This document shows, piece after piece, positions 10,742-19,981 of a DNA stretch of 64,000 nt. The notes under the pieces were generated by a model. That model had not been told where the DNA came from. It worked only from the letters and a program-made list of their open reading frames with translations, and did not search any database. The DNA comes from Pseudomonas fluorescens (GTDB lineage Bacteria; Pseudomonadota; Gammaproteobacteria; Pseudomonadales; Pseudomonadaceae), in NCBI RefSeq assembly GCF_001307275.1, contig NZ_CP012831.1:2658501-2722500 (forward strand), written 5' to 3'. Each line of letters starts with the position of its first letter. The first letter of the stretch is position 1. A program made the position numbers and the translations under genes.

Positions 10742-12955
10742 TCAACTGGATTGGGCCTCGCTGTCTTCCTGCATATCGTCCAGGTATTGCGGCTGGTCCG
10801 TCTGGTCCGGCAGTTCGGTCACGACGCTGAAGTCGCTGATCTCGATGGCGCCGACGCCATGGCCGAGCAGATGGAAGGAAAACGCCTTGCGCTGCTGTGG
10901 GTTGTCGAAACTGATGTTCATTACCAGCGGCTGGTCGGGTGTCACCGCCACCTCGGTCGGCAGGTCCATTGGCACATCCTGCTCGAACTCCTTGGCCTTG
11001 AGGGAGATGTAGGCGGCATGGTCGGCCTCTACCGCACGGATGGTCAGGCTGACGCGGGTCTGTGAACCCTTGGGCATTTCCAGGTATTGGGCACCGATCA
11101 GGTTGTCGGTCCAGTCATTGGTGACCTGGGCCGGCAGCGGGATTTTATCGGCGCTGCCGAACTGATAGTGCTGGTTCAGGGGCGTGCGCATCAGGGTCTG
11201 GTCCAGGGCCGTGGCCCGGGCGCTGATCAATCGGGCGCGCTGGCCGCTGTATTGCCCGCCATAGGTGGCGCGGTCGGCGATGAAACCTTCGCTGCTGTAG
11301 TAACGGCAATGCTGGAGGAAATCGCATTCGGTGAATGTGCCCTTGCCGTCGTGGTAGCGCAGCTTGCCATTGGTGAACGACATGATTTCCCGGCCCGTCG
11401 GGTAGTCCCTGAACATCGAGCGACCGGACAACGACGTGGGCACCGTGAAGCCGAAGTAATCGAGGATCGAGGCGGTCAGGTCCACATGCCCGTAGGTGCC
11501 TGACTTGATCCGGGGCAATGGTTCCGGCGCCAGCGTCAGGTTGAACCCCCAGGACGAGGCCAGCCGCACATCGTCGATGCCATGGGATTCGTCCGAGGTG
11601 ATGACCACCAGGGTATTGTCCAGGATGCCCTGGCGTTCCAGGCCCGCCAGGAAGCTCGCCAGTGCGTCGTCCAGGTAACCCACCGCCGCCTGCTTGGCGG
11701 TGTCGTAGCGTTGCAGGTAGTCATCCGGCGCCGAGTAGGGCTGGTGCGTGCCAACGGTCAGCAAGGTCAGCATCCAGGGCTTGTCCGCTTGTTGCAGTTG
11801 CCCTACGTAGTCCAGCGCGCCTTCGAAGAACGTCTTGTCGTCCTTGCCCCAAGGGAATTCCAGGTAGGCGGGGCGAGTGAACCACTCCATGCCCAGGGTC
11901 GTGTCGAAGCCGATGTGCGGCATGATCCGGTCCTTGGCCATGAACCGCAGGCCCGCGCCCTGGAGGAAATGCGTGGAAAAGCCGTTCTGGCGCAACTGGG
12001 CCGGGAGGCAGGCCTGGTTGCGCTGGGTCTGGTTGAGCATTTCGACGCCTTTGGGCGTGCCGTCGTCGAGTTTGTCGTAGTCGCCACACAGCATCGCGTA
12101 CAAGCCACGAATGGTCTGGTGGCTGTGCAGGACGTAATCGGGGGTGTTCATGCCTCGCTCGGCCCAGGCGCTGAGGTGTGGCATCAGGTTTTCCTGATAG
12201 CGGCTGTTCAAGGCCTGGCGGTTGGCACTCACGTAGGCGCCGGGAATGCCCTCCAGGGCGATGACCAGGACGTTGCGCGCACGCCCCGGTTCGGCCAGCA
12301 GCCTGTTGCCATCGAGGTCCAGGCGGGTCAGCCCCGCCATGGGCGGGGCGGGGTCCACGGCATCGCCGTCGAGCCATTGCCGGGCTTGGTCCTGCCCGGC
12401 CGCGACACCTGCGGTGACGAGTTGGTGAGGCAGGTTGAACACGTTCCATTGGTCCGCCTCACTGGGGCGCCAGGTTTGCAATGCGCCGTGGCTCAACAGG
12501 AGCAACACGGGCACGGCCCAGGCGTGGCGAGGCAAGCGTGGCGTCAGGTGTGGGCGGCTGGTCCATTGGGTCATCAGCCAGAACGCCAGCGCGGCCAACT
12601 GGATCGCGGCCAGCCACGGATGGGCGAAGCCGCCGCTGGTGGAGTTTTCAACGAACTGCGGGTCGGTCAGGTAATGAATGTCCGAAGGATTGGGCATCCG
12701 CCCCACCGCACTGACCAGCTCGATGCTAGCCAGCGTCAACGCACTCCAGGCCAGCAATACCGGCAGCACCAGCCACCAGGGGCGACGATAAAACAACGCG
12801 ATCAGTAACCCACCGACGCCCAGGTCCGACAGATAGCCCAGCGGGTCGGACCAACCCAGGGCGAGACGCAGGCCCATGGGGACGAGTAATACGCAGCCAA
12901 TCAGGGCGATGAGGGCGGCGCGGGGGTGGGTTGAAGCGCGATAAAGAATATTCAC
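10742..12955 (-). CDS. LTA-synthase-like membrane sulfatase/phosphoethanolamine-type transferase
   Basis: This is an inner-membrane protein of the alkaline phosphatase superfamily. About five N-terminal transmembrane helices precede a periplasmic sulfatase-fold domain that begins with NVLVIALEGIPG. The catalytic Thr is likely in SHQTIRGLYAMLCGD, and further metal-site segments are TVGTHQPYS and ITSDESHGIDD. A C-terminal beta-rich extension (about residues 590-735) ends in an acidic tail. Members transfer phosphoglycerol or phosphoethanolamine to envelope glycans or lipids; the substrate here is unknown. GTG at 12955 gives a natural membrane-protein start. In-frame ATGs at 12988 and 13000 are possible, the latter abutting a REP element. 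It ends 13 bp from convergent nudK. Confidence 0.8.
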   Translation of the reverse strand: MNILYRASTHPRAALIALIGCVLLVPMGLRLALGWSDPLGYLSDLGVGGLLIALFYRRPWWLVLPVLLAWSALTLASIELVSAVGRMPNPSDIHYLTDPQFVENSTSGGFAHPWLAAIQLAALAFWLMTQWTSRPHLTPRLPRHAWAVPVLLLLSHGALQTWRPSEADQWNVFNLPHQLVTAGVAAGQDQARQWLDGDAVDPAPPMAGLTRLDLDGNRLLAEPGRARNVLVIALEGIPGAYVSANRQALNSRYQENLMPHLSAWAERGMNTPDYVLHSHQTIRGLYAMLCGDYDKLDDGTPKGVEMLNQTQRNQACLPAQLRQNGFSTHFLQGAGLRFMAKDRIMPHIGFDTTLGMEWFTRPAYLEFPWGKDDKTFFEGALDYVGQLQQADKPWMLTLLTVGTHQPYSAPDDYLQRYDTAKQAAVGYLDDALASFLAGLERQGILDNTLVVITSDESHGIDDVRLASSWGFNLTLAPEPLPRIKSGTYGHVDLTASILDYFGFTVPTSLSGRSMFRDYPTGREIMSFTNGKLRYHDGKGTFTECDFLQHCRYYSSEGFIADRATYGGQYSGQRARLISARATALDQTLMRTPLNQHYQFGSADKIPLPAQVTNDWTDNLIGAQYLEMPKGSQTRVSLTIRAVEADHAAYISLKAKEFEQDVPMDLPTEVAVTPDQPLVMNISFDNPQQRKAFSFHLLGHGVGAIEISDFSVVTELPDQTDQPQYLDDMQEDSEAQSS

Positions 12956-13005
12956 GAGAAACGGGCCTTTCTGTTGAAGCCAATCCATTGAACGACACAC
13001 CCACC

Positions 13006-13096
13006 CTGTAGGAGCGAGCTTGCTCGCGATAGCGGTGTATCAGTCCATATGGCATGTGACTGACTGACGCCATCGCGAGCAAGCTCGCTCCCACAG
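13006..13096. repeat. REP doublet (REPIN), GTGGGAGCGAGCTTGCTCGCGAT type
   Basis: The outer arms 13006-13030 and 13072-13096 are nearly perfect reverse complements, and each arm contains a smaller GAGCGAGCTTGCTC palindrome. It lies between the divergent sulfatase-like and LysR genes. Related copies occur near 14977, 45029, 53726 and 57978. Confidence 0.9.
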
Positions 13097-13290
13097 CAGG
13101 TTCTTCCTTCGGTCATGAAACTGTCATGAGGAGGGATGGTACCAAGGGCAATCGCCCCTGGCCGAGCCAATGTCCCGGTGTCCGGCTGCGCTACGCTGTG
13201 GTTCACTGGCGCAGGCCTCTACAATGGCGGCGCAGCGCTGCTTTTGAGGCGCGCGGAAAACTTGTATCAGGATTTCTCATCGGGGGATGG

Positions 13291-14193
13291 ATGGACAGGT
13301 TCCAGGAAATGCAGGTTTTTCTCGCCGTGGCCCAAGAGTCGGGTTTTTCGGCGGCGGCGCGGCGCCTGGGCCTGTCGGCGGCCAGCGTCACGCGGGCGGT
13401 GGCAGGGTTGGAACAACGCATCGGCACGCCATTGCTGGTGCGCACCACCCGCAATGTGTACCTGAGTGAAGCCGGTCAGCGCTTTCTCGAGGACTGTCGG
13501 CGGATCCTGAGCGATTTGCAGGAAGCCGAGGATTCGGCGGCCGGTAGTCACGTTCAGCCCCGTGGGCAATTGACGATCACCGCGCCGGTGCTGTTCGGCC
13601 AGTTGTTCGTTACGCCGCTGCTGGTGGATTACCTGCATCGGTTCCCAGAGGTCAGCATCAACGCTTTGCTATTGGACCGTACGGTGAGCCTGGTGGAGGA
13701 GGGCATCGACGTTGCCCTGCGCATCGGCGAGCTGCCGGACAGCAACCTACACGCCGTTCGGGTCGGTGAAGTACGGCGAGTGGTGTGCGGCTCCCCGGAT
13801 TTCTTCGCCCGCCACGGGCGGCCCCGGCATCCGGATGACCTGGAGCGAATGCCCGTGGTGGCGTCGTCGGCCATTGGCCAGGTCAAAAGCTGGACCTTCA
13901 TCGACTCAGGCCAACCGTTGGCCGTCCGGCCCGTGCCTCGGCTGGTGGTGACGGCCAACCAGGCGGCGATCACCGCCGCTTGCCAGGGGTTGGGAATGAC
14001 GCGAGTCCTGTCTTATCAAGTGGCAGGCAACGTGGCCGCCGACGAACTGGAAATCGTCCTGGCCGATTTCGAATTGCCGCCTCTGCCGATCCATGTGGTG
14101 TACCAGGGCGGACGCAATGCGCCGGCGCGGGTCCGCAGTTTTGTCGATTTTGTCGTCAGTGCATTGCGCGAACATCCAGCCTTGAGCGGCTGA
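13291..14193 (+). CDS. LysR-family transcriptional regulator
   Basis: This 300-residue regulator has an N-terminal winged HTH (MDRFQEMQVFLAVAQESGFS, then AAARRLGLSAASVTRAVAGLE) and a C-terminal periplasmic-binding-protein-like effector domain (QLTITAPVLFGQLFVTPLL onward). It resembles the large LysR subgroup that often controls adjacent oxidoreductase or glutathione S-transferase genes. The start at 13291 matches the conserved family N-terminus; 55 codons of open frame upstream lie in non-coding DNA that includes no recognisable domain. A glutathione S-transferase gene follows on the same strand after a palindrome that could be its operator. Confidence 0.9.
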   Translation: MDRFQEMQVFLAVAQESGFSAAARRLGLSAASVTRAVAGLEQRIGTPLLVRTTRNVYLSEAGQRFLEDCRRILSDLQEAEDSAAGSHVQPRGQLTITAPVLFGQLFVTPLLVDYLHRFPEVSINALLLDRTVSLVEEGIDVALRIGELPDSNLHAVRVGEVRRVVCGSPDFFARHGRPRHPDDLERMPVVASSAIGQVKSWTFIDSGQPLAVRPVPRLVVTANQAAITAACQGLGMTRVLSYQVAGNVAADELEIVLADFELPPLPIHVVYQGGRNAPARVRSFVDFVVSALREHPALSG

Positions 14194-14195
14194 CG

Positions 14196-14220
14196 CATTG
14201 TTTCTCTGGCTGAAACAATG
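14196..14220. promoter_or_regulatory. palindrome CATTGTTTC-N7-GAAACAATG, possible LysR-type box or hairpin
   Basis: Perfect 9-bp arms begin 3 bp after the lysR stop and lie about 100 bp upstream of the glutathione S-transferase start. The inner TTTC-N7-GAAA fits the spacing of LysR boxes. There is no T-tract, so a terminator is less likely but not excluded. Confidence 0.4.
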
Positions 14221-14318
14221 GATTGCATTTCTGGGTGATTCTCTTGTTTTGGCCCGGAGCGGAAGATGACCCCATCGACGCCGTTGTGCTGATGGCGTCA
14301 CTTCCTGCGGAGTCGACC

Positions 14319-14945
14319 ATGAACCCTATCAAGCACTATCACTTCCCGCTTTCCGGCCATTCCCATCGCGTTCAATTGATGCTTTCGTTGCTCGGGCTAC
14401 CGGTCGAGGAGGTCTTCGTCGACTTGGCCAAGGGCGCGCACAAACAGCCGGGTTTCCTCGCGCTCAATACGTTTGGCCAGGTACCGGTCATTGACGATGA
14501 CGGTGTGGTGCTGGCGGACTCCAACGCAATCCTGGTGTACCTGGCGCACAAATATGGCAAGGGCCGTTGGCTGCCCACCGATCCAGTCGGCGCCGCGCGG
14601 GTGCAGCGCTGGTTGTCGGCGGCGGCCGGGCCGATCCATGCGGGGCCGGCAACGGCGCGACTGATCACGGTGTTTGGCGCGGCCTACAACGCCGAGGACG
14701 TGATTGCCCGTTCCCACGCTGTGCTGAAAGTCATCGATCAGGAATTGAGCCGTCGTGATTTTCTGGCGGGTGATACGGCGACCGTCGCGGACATCGCCGG
14801 CTACAGCTACATCGCCCACGCACCGGAAGGCAATGTGTCGTTGGAAGACTATGTCCATGTGCGGGCCTGGCTGGCGCGGATCGAAGCCTTGCCCGGGTTC
14901 GTGGGCATGCCGCGTACGGTTGTCGGGTTGCAAAAGCACGCCTGA
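14319..14945 (+). CDS. glutathione S-transferase family protein
   Basis: This is a cytosolic GST of 208 residues. The N-terminal thioredoxin-like domain begins [19 protein letters not shown] and includes [11 protein letters not shown] and [12 protein letters not shown], which carries the conserved cis-Pro and the Ser of the glutathione-gamma-glutamyl site. The all-helical C-terminal domain contains [18 protein letters not shown] with the conserved Asp N-capping box. The start at 14319 follows GCGGAGT. The substrate is unknown. The LysR gene just upstream is the likely regulator. Confidence 0.92.
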   Translation: MNPIKHYHFPLSGHSHRVQLMLSLLGLPVEEVFVDLAKGAHKQPGFLALNTFGQVPVIDDDGVVLADSNAILVYLAHKYGKGRWLPTDPVGAARVQRWLSAAAGPIHAGPATARLITVFGAAYNAEDVIARSHAVLKVIDQELSRRDFLAGDTATVADIAGYSYIAHAPEGNVSLEDYVHVRAWLARIEALPGFVGMPRTVVGLQKHA

Positions 14946-14976
14946 AACAGACCCGGTGGTGAGGGGGGTATCTTCA

Positions 14977-15065
14977 CTGTGGGAGCAAGGCTTGCCCGCG
15001 ATGAAGGCCCTGCGGTCTTTCAGAGATCGAGGCGCCTGTTTCGCGAGCAAGCTTTGCTCCCACAC
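14977..15065. repeat. REP doublet between convergent GST and wbpZ genes
   Basis: The left arm CTGTGGGAGCAAGGCTTGCC and the right arm TCGCGAGCAAGCTTTGCTCC with CACAC form a diverged REP pair (14977-15000 and 15041-15065). It sits between two stop codons and may protect or terminate transcripts. Confidence 0.85.
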
Positions 15066-15099
15066 GGCAGAGATTTCGTCGCTCTATCGTGATTTGGTA

Positions 15100-16230
15100 T
15101 CAGGCGTAGGAAAGTGCCTTTTCCTCCAGCAGTTCCTCGTACAACTGCACCCACTTTTGGCCCATCTCTTCGGAGGTGAACAACTGGCGGTAACGGGCTT
15201 CGGCCTTGATGCCCATTGCCTGGGCCTGGGCCGGGTTTTCCCACAGGGTGCGCATCGCCTCGCGGAAGGCCTCGGGGTTGCTGGGGGGCACCACCAGGCC
15301 GGTTTCGTCGTGGATGTTGATGTAGCTGGTGCCGGTGCCGATTTCGCTGGAGATCATCGGCTTGCCGAACATCGCGCCTTCGAGCAGGGAGATGCCAAAG
15401 GCTTCGGAGCGCAGGTGTGAAGGAAACACGATGGCATAACTCAGTTCCAGCAATGCGACCTTGTCTTCGTCCCCCAGGCGCCCGAGGAAATGCAGGTTAC
15501 GCAGGCCCAGTTTCGTGGCCTGGGCATGCAGTTGCTTTTCCAATGGGCCGGCGCCCAGGATGACGACGGGGTAATCCACGCCTTTGAGGGCGTCGAGCAG
15601 AATGTGCAGGCCTTTGTAATAACGCATCACCCCCACGAACAAAAAGAAGCGCTCGCCCAGTCTTGCCTTCCATCCCGCCATGCGTTCGGCGTCAGCCTGT
15701 GGATAACTGGTCTTGTTCAGGCCGTAGGTGATGATCCGGGTCTTGGCGCTGTATTCCTTGAGCACATCGCTGGTTTGAACATAGTTCGGCGAGGCCGCGA
15801 CGATACGGTCAGCGCCGTCCAGGAAGCGTCGCATCAGCGGCCGATAGAGCTTGAGCAGGTGCCGTTGGCGGACGATGTCCGAATGATAGGTCACCACGTA
15901 GGGTTTTTTCACGGCACTGCAAAAGTGCACCAGGTCCATGAACGGCCAGGGGAAGTGGTAGTTGATCACGTCCGCTTCGGCGGCCAGCTCACGGAATTTC
16001 TTGAACACGCTGTAGGAGAAACCGGTGGACGCCACTTGGAAGTCCATTCGAGCTTGATGAACGATATGCTGTCGGAGCTGGATCGGACCGGGTGCGGGAT
16101 GTTCGCTCAACGTCAGCACGGTGTTATCGATACCCAATCGGTCGCTGCTGTCGCAAAGCTGGAAAATGACCTGTGCGATGCCGCCCATGGAGTCAGTCAA
16201 ATAACTTTTGTAAAAGTGCAGGACTCGCAT
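15100..16230 (-). CDS. wbpZ: rhamnosyltransferase WbpZ-like (GT4)
   Basis: This GT4/GT-B glycosyltransferase has 376 residues. The donor-site segment SEAFGISLLEGAMFGKP carries the E-x7-E motif, and the N-terminal acceptor domain begins MRVLHFYKSYLTDSMGG. Position and order match wbpZ, the last gene of the P. aeruginosa common polysaccharide antigen (CPA) operon, whose product adds the first D-rhamnose to the lipid-linked GlcNAc primer. Its ATG follows the wbpY stop without a gap, with GGGAGG as ribosome-binding site. The symbol rests on synteny and family; linkage specificity is inferred. Confidence 0.85.
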   Translation of the reverse strand: MRVLHFYKSYLTDSMGGIAQVIFQLCDSSDRLGIDNTVLTLSEHPAPGPIQLRQHIVHQARMDFQVASTGFSYSVFKKFRELAAEADVINYHFPWPFMDLVHFCSAVKKPYVVTYHSDIVRQRHLLKLYRPLMRRFLDGADRIVAASPNYVQTSDVLKEYSAKTRIITYGLNKTSYPQADAERMAGWKARLGERFFLFVGVMRYYKGLHILLDALKGVDYPVVILGAGPLEKQLHAQATKLGLRNLHFLGRLGDEDKVALLELSYAIVFPSHLRSEAFGISLLEGAMFGKPMISSEIGTGTSYINIHDETGLVVPPSNPEAFREAMRTLWENPAQAQAMGIKAEARYRQLFTSEEMGQKWVQLYEELLEEKALSYA

Positions 16231-17361
16231 TCAACCTCCCAAGACCTGGCGATACGCGTGGGCAGTGACCTTTGCACAGCGTTCCCAGGAAAACAGCGCG
16301 GCCTGTTGTAATCCCGCTTCCCGATGCGCCTGCCAATGCAGGCGATCTTCGATCAACCGCTCCATGGCGTCGCGCATGGCATGCGGATCGTCGGGTTCGC
16401 AATAGATACCGGCCGGCCCGGCCACTTCCGGCATCGCCGAGCAGCGGGTGGTCATCACCGGCGTGCCACTGGCCATGGCTTCGAGCACCGGCAGGCCAAA
16501 GCCTTCGTAGTACGACGGGAACACCAGTGCCCGTGCCCCCGCCAACAATTGGGCGACCTGTTCGTCAGGCAGGTAACCCGCCAGACAAACATGACCGCCA
16601 GCCAGGGCGCGTTTCAACTCATCATTGAGCTGTGCCTGTTGCCATCCGCTCATTCCTACAATGAACAAAGGAAAAGCCTGACGTAGGGATTCAGGGAGCC
16701 CGGCATGGGCGCGCAGGGCCAACGACAGGTTCTTGCGTGGCTCCAGGGTGCCGACACAGAGGAAGTATCGGCCGTGCTCCAGGCCATGGGCTTTGAGCAC
16801 GGCGTCGATCGCTTCCGGTTCGCGCGGGTGGAAACGTGCCGCGACCCCCAGTGGCGCGACCCTCAGGCGCTCGGCGGGCAGGCCGAAATACTGCTGGGCT
16901 TCATCGGCGATGAACTGCGAGTCGGTCAGGATCAGCTGCGCCTGCTCCACTGCGCGGCTGAGTCGTCGCTCGATTTCCTTCAGGCGTGCCGGTGGTTGCG
17001 TCTCGGGGTAGCGCAGGTGCGTCAGGTCATGAAGGGTGATCACCGTCGGCCCTTCGAAGGCCAGCGGCCACAGGCTGGGCTCGTGATACAGGTCGATAGC
17101 TTTTGAACGACCTTGATCGAAGCGTTTCTGCTCCAGCCAGCGCCGCGCCTGGTAAGCGCCCGGAACCCGTCGCAGCAAGGGGCTCAGCCTTGAATAGCCA
17201 GGCTTGGCGGTTGGCGGCAATTGCGGGCTCCAGCCCCAGCCGTGGAATAGCGACAGCTGTACATCCGGTTCCCGGGCCAAGGCCGTCGCCAGTTCCGCCA
17301 CGTAGTGGCCGATGCCAGTGCGTGGCGCCTGGAGAATGCGTGCGTTGAGGGCTATCCGCAT
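16231..17361 (-). CDS. wbpY: rhamnosyltransferase WbpY-like (GT4)
   Basis: This GT4 enzyme has 376 residues. It begins MRIALNARILQAPRTGIGHYV and has the donor motif PSYYEGFGLPVLEAMASGTP (E-x7-E). The start at 17361 follows AGGGAAA; the upstream in-frame extension overlaps wbpX and lacks family similarity. In P. aeruginosa, WbpY adds alpha-1,3-linked D-rhamnose during CPA chain growth. The gene overlaps the end of wbpX by 10 bp, so the glycosyltransferases are translationally coupled. Confidence 0.87.
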   Translation of the reverse strand: MRIALNARILQAPRTGIGHYVAELATALAREPDVQLSLFHGWGWSPQLPPTAKPGYSRLSPLLRRVPGAYQARRWLEQKRFDQGRSKAIDLYHEPSLWPLAFEGPTVITLHDLTHLRYPETQPPARLKEIERRLSRAVEQAQLILTDSQFIADEAQQYFGLPAERLRVAPLGVAARFHPREPEAIDAVLKAHGLEHGRYFLCVGTLEPRKNLSLALRAHAGLPESLRQAFPLFIVGMSGWQQAQLNDELKRALAGGHVCLAGYLPDEQVAQLLAGARALVFPSYYEGFGLPVLEAMASGTPVMTTRCSAMPEVAGPAGIYCEPDDPHAMRDAMERLIEDRLHWQAHREAGLQQAALFSWERCAKVTAHAYRQVLGG

Positions 17362-18719
17362 GCTGTTTCCCTGTCGACGATCACTTCGTCGACGTGTCGC
17401 TCGATCCGCTCCACCAGTTGCGCGCTGGCCTGGCGCCAACTCAGCCATTGCCATTGCTCCAGGTTGCGCCTGGCCGGGAATACCCCGGTGTGTTCCATGT
17501 CGATGACCAGGTTCGCCAGGCTTTGGGGATCGTCGAGATCGAAGTAGACCATGAAGTCACCGCCGATTTCCCGAAACACCGGAATGTCGCTGCCCATCGC
17601 CGGCAAGCCGCGTTGCATGGCCTCCACCAACGGCAGGCCGAAGCCTTCCACGTAGGACGGGAACACCAGTGCAGTGGAGTGTCGATAGGCGTGTTCCAGG
17701 CTTTGGTCCGCCAGGTTGTTGAACATGAACAGGCGGCTGTCGAGTTGTGGATGACGCTGGATACGTTCGATCAGGGCTTCGCACTTCCAGCCGATTTTCC
17801 CGACGATGCATAACCGTGCTTGTGACCCGGCGGCCCAGGCCCGCTCGAACGCATCGATCAGGTAGGCATGGTTTTTCCGCGGTTCGATGGTGCTGACCAT
17901 CAGGAACACCGGCTCGGGGCGCTTGAACAGCCGCAGCAAGTTCGGGTCGACGGCGTGAGTGGCGTCGATCAGGTCCAGTTCGCTGCCCAAGTGGAAATAG
18001 TCGAACCAGCGCTCGCGCACCTGTTGCTCGCCAATACGCCGGACCATTTCCTGGCGAAGCTGGTCGCGGATGGTGGTGGAGATGGCGATGTAGCCGTCGG
18101 CGGTGCGGGCAATCCAGTCGAACCAATGGTTGAACACCTTGACCAGTCCGGCGTCGCAGAATTGTGGGTGGGTCAGGGGAATCAGGTCATAGATCACCGA
18201 GATGATCCCGACGCCATCACGCTTGAGCTGTTCGGCCAGGGGAAAGAAACCTGAGTGCCAGGAAGAGTCCAGCAATACCAGTTGATCGCCGGCTCGATGT
18301 GCCAGCGGTACGCTGCGCGCCGGGGCAGGCTTGCGTTTGAGCAGACGATCGAGGATTCGAATGGGCAGGCTCAGGCACCCCAGGGCGAACAGTCGGCAAG
18401 CAACGTACAGGAAGCGGCGCGCCCAGACCGACTGGCTGAAGGGGCGCCGCCGTTCGAGGGTCCGCTGCCTGAGCCAGAACAGATTGGCGAACTGGACCAG
18501 GCGTGCTCGCAGGCCGGCCAGATCCCATCCATTCGTGGGCAGGGGGGCCAGGCTTTTCACCTCGTACAGCTTGCCTTGCAGCATCACCACGGGAATGCAT
18601 TCGCGCTCCTGGTCCTTGGCCGGTAATTCGCGAATGACGTTGCGCACCACTCGCTGAATGCCGGAGTTGTCATTCGGGTGGTCGTATACGTAGGTGCAAT
18701 CCACCAGCAAACGGCTCAT
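17352..18719 (-). CDS. wbpX: rhamnosyltransferase WbpX-like (GT4)
   Basis: This glycosyltransferase has 455 residues, close to P. aeruginosa WbpX. The N-terminus MSRLLVDCTYVYDHPNDNSG precedes an unusually long Arg-rich insertion at about residues 70-130, which may contact the membrane. The C-terminal GT-B half carries VFLMVSTIEPRKNH and PSYVEGFGLPLVEAMQ with E-x7-E. WbpX is the alpha-1,2 D-rhamnosyltransferase of the CPA repeat in P. aeruginosa. Its ATG overlaps the wzt stop by 4 bp. Confidence 0.87.
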   Translation of the reverse strand: MSRLLVDCTYVYDHPNDNSGIQRVVRNVIRELPAKDQERECIPVVMLQGKLYEVKSLAPLPTNGWDLAGLRARLVQFANLFWLRQRTLERRRPFSQSVWARRFLYVACRLFALGCLSLPIRILDRLLKRKPAPARSVPLAHRAGDQLVLLDSSWHSGFFPLAEQLKRDGVGIISVIYDLIPLTHPQFCDAGLVKVFNHWFDWIARTADGYIAISTTIRDQLRQEMVRRIGEQQVRERWFDYFHLGSELDLIDATHAVDPNLLRLFKRPEPVFLMVSTIEPRKNHAYLIDAFERAWAAGSQARLCIVGKIGWKCEALIERIQRHPQLDSRLFMFNNLADQSLEHAYRHSTALVFPSYVEGFGLPLVEAMQRGLPAMGSDIPVFREIGGDFMVYFDLDDPQSLANLVIDMEHTGVFPARRNLEQWQWLSWRQASAQLVERIERHVDEVIVDRETACG

Positions 18720-19981
18720 GGCAACTCCTTTTGCGGCAACGCCTCGACGGCCGTCTGGCTCGAACGCTGGATACTGGTCCGGGCCTGGAGCCAGGAACAG
18801 CCGACGAAATCCTCCTGGCGATTATTGATGACGTGAAACACCAACCCATAGTCGCGCCATTCGAAATTACGGTCCAGGTGCGAGTCCAGCCGCGACAGGC
18901 TGAGCGCGACGGAGTAATTGCCCTTGCCCAGGCGCATGTCGAAACTGAAACGGAAGGTGATCTGTTCGCCGGCCTTTAGGTCGGTCACGGCTTTGTCCTG
19001 GCGATGGGTGTTGATGCCGTACATGGGCTGGCCAAGGCGGTCCTTGATCAAAAAGCCCAGCACCAGCCGCTCGATGTCCTGGCGGATTTCGACCCGCACT
19101 TGCAACACCATCGGCTGGCCGATCTCGGCCACTTCCACCGGCTGCCCCTGGCTGTTGAGCAATTGCACATCGACGATGCCGGCCTCGCCGGTACCGGAAA
19201 TCGTGCGTATCTGGCCGTTGGCGAGCATCTCCTGGCGAACCACCTGGCCCTCGCGCTGGGCCAGCATCGCGTTGTAGTAATCCATCACCTCTTCCGGCTT
19301 GCCGCGCATGGCCATGCGCCCGTGTTCGAGCAGGATGGCGGTGTCGCAGATCGACTGGATCGCCGAGCGATCGTGGGACACGATCAGCAGCGTGGTGCCG
19401 GCCTTGCGGAAGCTGCGGATGCGCTCGAAGCTCTTGTGCTGGAAGTAGGCATCGCCCACCGACAGCGCTTCGTCGACGATCAGGATGTCCGGGCGTCGGG
19501 CGGTGGCAACGCTGAACGCCAGGCGCATCTGCATGCCGCTGGAGTAAGTGCGTACCGGCTGGTCGATGGCCTCGCCGATTTCGGCGAACCCCTCGATCTC
19601 GGGCATCAACGCTTGTATTTCCTCTACGTGCATCCCCAACAACTGACCGGCCATGAACGCATTCTGGCGGCCGGTGAAGTCTGGATGAAAGCCCATGCCC
19701 AATTCCAGCAACGCGGCGACGCGGCCTTGCAAGTGGATGTGGCCGCAGGTGGGTTGGGTGGTGCCGGTGATCATCTTGAGCAACGTGCTTTTGCCGGCAC
19801 CGTTGACCCCGACGATGCCGACGGCTTCGCCGGGCTGGATCTCGAAATCCACGCCTTGCAGGATCCAGTGCAGTTGATGGCGCTGGCGGGAAAAGGGGAT
19901 CAACCACTCGAACAGCCGGCTCCAGCGGTTCGGATACTGCTTGTAGGCCTTGCCCAGGCCGGTGACGCGCAAATGTCCCAT
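18716..19981 (-). CDS. wzt: polysaccharide ABC exporter ATP-binding protein Wzt
   Basis: This is the nucleotide-binding half of the O-polysaccharide exporter. It has Walker A GVNGAGKST (about residue 60), the signature YSSGMQMRLAFSVA, Walker B ILIVDEAL and a switch His in IVSHDRS. A C-terminal extension of about 170 residues has the beta-sandwich pattern of Wzt carbohydrate-binding domains, which recognise the finished non-reducing end of the chain. That fits a polymer whose end is capped or methylated by products of the divergent operon. It starts one base before the wzm stop ends (TGATG). Confidence 0.93.
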   Translation of the reverse strand: MGHLRVTGLGKAYKQYPNRWSRLFEWLIPFSRQRHQLHWILQGVDFEIQPGEAVGIVGVNGAGKSTLLKMITGTTQPTCGHIHLQGRVAALLELGMGFHPDFTGRQNAFMAGQLLGMHVEEIQALMPEIEGFAEIGEAIDQPVRTYSSGMQMRLAFSVATARRPDILIVDEALSVGDAYFQHKSFERIRSFRKAGTTLLIVSHDRSAIQSICDTAILLEHGRMAMRGKPEEVMDYYNAMLAQREGQVVRQEMLANGQIRTISGTGEAGIVDVQLLNSQGQPVEVAEIGQPMVLQVRVEIRQDIERLVLGFLIKDRLGQPMYGINTHRQDKAVTDLKAGEQITFRFSFDMRLGKGNYSVALSLSRLDSHLDRNFEWRDYGLVFHVINNRQEDFVGCSWLQARTSIQRSSQTAVEALPQKELP

